Positions 5,815 to 7,122 of a DNA stretch of 7,122 bases are shown here, piece by piece. Positions within the stretch are counted from its first letter, which is position 1; each line of letters opens with the position of its first letter. The DNA is from Ghiorsea sp. (GTDB lineage: Bacteria; Pseudomonadota; Zetaproteobacteria; Mariprofundales; Mariprofundaceae): assembly GCA_021772875.1 (NCBI GenBank), contig JAJFLD010000199.1, positions 1-7,122 on the forward strand, in the 5' to 3' direction. The notes below the pieces were generated by a model. It was not told where the DNA came from. It ran no database searches and saw only the letters and a list, made by a program, of their open reading frames with translations. Made by a program: the position numbers and the translations under genes.

Positions 5815-7122
5815 ATGGATACCAGCCGTTTTACGCAAAAAGTTGCCGAAGCTATGCAGGCTTCTCAGGCCTTGGCTGTGCGATTATCGCATCAAGAAGT
5901 GGATGTGCCACATGTCTTGTATGAGCTTTTGGCACAAGAGCGCGGTTTGGCAACGCAGCTTTTAAACCGTGCTGATATTGATATTGAAAGTTTGAAGCAA
6001 AAAGTGCAGTTGATTTTGGGTAAACGCGCCAAAGTTTCTGGGGGTAGTGAAGCGGGCAAGGTGTTTGTCACCCAAGCATTAAATCAATTGCTCATCAAAG
6101 CCATGGATAAAATGCAAGCTATGGGTGATGCGTATATGTCGGTTGAGCATGTATTGTGGGCTATCCTTGATGATAACAAAAGTGCTTCGGCGAAGGTGTT
6201 GGTTGAGGCTGGTTTGGATATGCCAGTCTTTGAAAAAGCATTGGAAGCTGTGCGTGGTAATCAACGTGTGACCAGTGATTCGCCAGAATCTCAATATGAA
6301 GCACTGGAAAAATACGGTACAGATTTGGTTGAAATGGCTAGAGCTGGCAAGCTTGATCCTGTGATTGGGCGCGATAGTGAAATTCGGGCGGTGATTCGTA
6401 TTTTATCGCGCAAAACCAAAAATAACCCTGTGTTGATTGGTGAGCCTGGCGTGGGTAAAACAGCCATTGCTGAAGGTTTGGCGCAACGTATAGTCTCTGG
6501 TGATGTGCCTGAAGGGCTTAAACATCGCACCATCTTTTCTTTGGACATGACATCTTTGATGGCGGGGGCAAAATATCGCGGTGAGTTTGAAGAGCGTTTG
6601 CAAGCAGTGTTGAATGAGATCAAAGCTTCTGAAGGCAAAGTGATTTTGTTTATTGATGAATTACACACCATTGTTGGCGCGGGTAAAACTGAAGGTTCTG
6701 CTGATGCGGGGAATATGCTCAAACCCATGCTAGCACGTGGTGAATTGCATTGTATTGGTGCCACAACATTAAACGAACACCGTTTGTACATCGAAAAAGA
6801 TGCAGCATTAGAGCGTAGATTTCAGCCAGTATTGGTGCAAGCACCAAGTGTTGAAGATACAATTTCGATTCTGCGTGGTTTGCGTGAGCGTTTTGAATTG
6901 CATCATGGGGTGCGTATTCAAGATGCAGCGATTGTGGCAGCAGCGACCATGTCGGATAGATACATTGCCGATCGCTTTTTGCCCGATAAAGCCATTGATT
7001 TGATTGATGAAGCCTGTGCATCCATTCGCACAGAGATTGATTCCATGCCCGCAGAGCTTGATGAAATCACGCGCAAAACCATGCGTTTGGAAATCGAAGA
7101 AACAGCGCTAAAAAAAGAAACG
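5815..7122 (+). CDS. clpB: ClpB disaggregase, N-terminal half (runs off the window)
   Basis: Hexameric cytoplasmic AAA+ chaperone that works with DnaK/DnaJ/GrpE to extract polypeptides from aggregates after heat stress. 436 codons are present without a stop, about half of the usual 850-880. Residues about 1-145 are the Clp N-domain, two related helical repeats beginning FTQKVAEAMQASQALA. Residues about 155-400 are the first nucleotide-binding domain: Walker A GEPGVGKT (209-216), pore loop GAKYRGEFEERL with Y254, Walker B VILFIDE (276-282), sensor 1 GATTLN (315-320), arginine fingers in ALERRF (331-336) and the sensor-2 region LPDKAIDLIDEA (389-400). The final 30 residues enter the coiled-coil middle domain, which distinguishes ClpB from ClpA and ClpC. 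An alternative ATG at 5794 would add seven residues. The gene is divergent from rlmJ behind a candidate heat-shock promoter. All catalytic residues expected in this half are intact. Confidence 0.97.
   Translation, partial: MDTSRFTQKVAEAMQASQALAVRLSHQEVDVPHVLYELLAQERGLATQLLNRADIDIESLKQKVQLILGKRAKVSGGSEAGKVFVTQALNQLLIKAMDKMQAMGDAYMSVEHVLWAILDDNKSASAKVLVEAGLDMPVFEKALEAVRGNQRVTSDSPESQYEALEKYGTDLVEMARAGKLDPVIGRDSEIRAVIRILSRKTKNNPVLIGEPGVGKTAIAEGLAQRIVSGDVPEGLKHRTIFSLDMTSLMAGAKYRGEFEERLQAVLNEIKASEGKVILFIDELHTIVGAGKTEGSADAGNMLKPMLARGELHCIGATTLNEHRLYIEKDAALERRFQPVLVQAPSVEDTISILRGLRERFELHHGVRIQDAAIVAAATMSDRYIADRFLPDKAIDLIDEACASIRTEIDSMPAELDEITRKTMRLEIEETALKKET

Noticed and set aside
6291..6791. 166-codon minus-strand open frame antisense to clpB
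   Set aside because: It lies opposite the highly conserved ATP-binding domain of ClpB, a common place for long antisense shadows; no recognisable domain.

Overview
The window looks like a proteobacterial chromosome, probably gamma or a close relative. It carries close matches to Tex, RlmJ and ClpB, RlmJ being mostly a proteobacterial enzyme. It also has a CCA-encoded tRNA-Leu and a candidate heat-shock (sigma-32-like) promoter. I cannot name a genus from sequence alone. Base composition is moderate in the housekeeping part and clearly more A+T-rich at the left end.

Left part (1 to about 2150): the edge of an integrated element. On the minus strand a tRNA-Leu(CAA) gene (2124-2208) is followed by a strong terminator (2064-2096). 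Next comes a cluster of four copies of an 8-bp motif (1951-2022), then a P4-type tyrosine integrase (711-1934). A 215-residue protein of unknown function (67-714) overlaps the integrase stop codon by the four bases ATGA. A weak AT-rich hairpin closes this pair at 31-68. The layout (tRNA 3' end, then integrase, then unknown cargo) is that of a genomic island or satellite inserted into the tRNA 3' end. The rest of the element and its far boundary lie left of the window.

Middle part (2209-5688): chromosomal backbone, minus strand. It holds rlmJ (23S rRNA adenine methyltransferase), then tex (RNA-binding transcription/translation accessory protein), then a perfect 12-bp hairpin after tex. The tRNA promoter region follows.

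Right part (5689-7122): a divergent intergenic region, then the first half of clpB on the plus strand, running off the window end. Tex, RlmJ and ClpB are ordinary housekeeping or stress genes. The only accessory content is the integrase, its DNA sites and the coupled unknown gene. No CRISPR array, IS element or recognisable defence system is visible.
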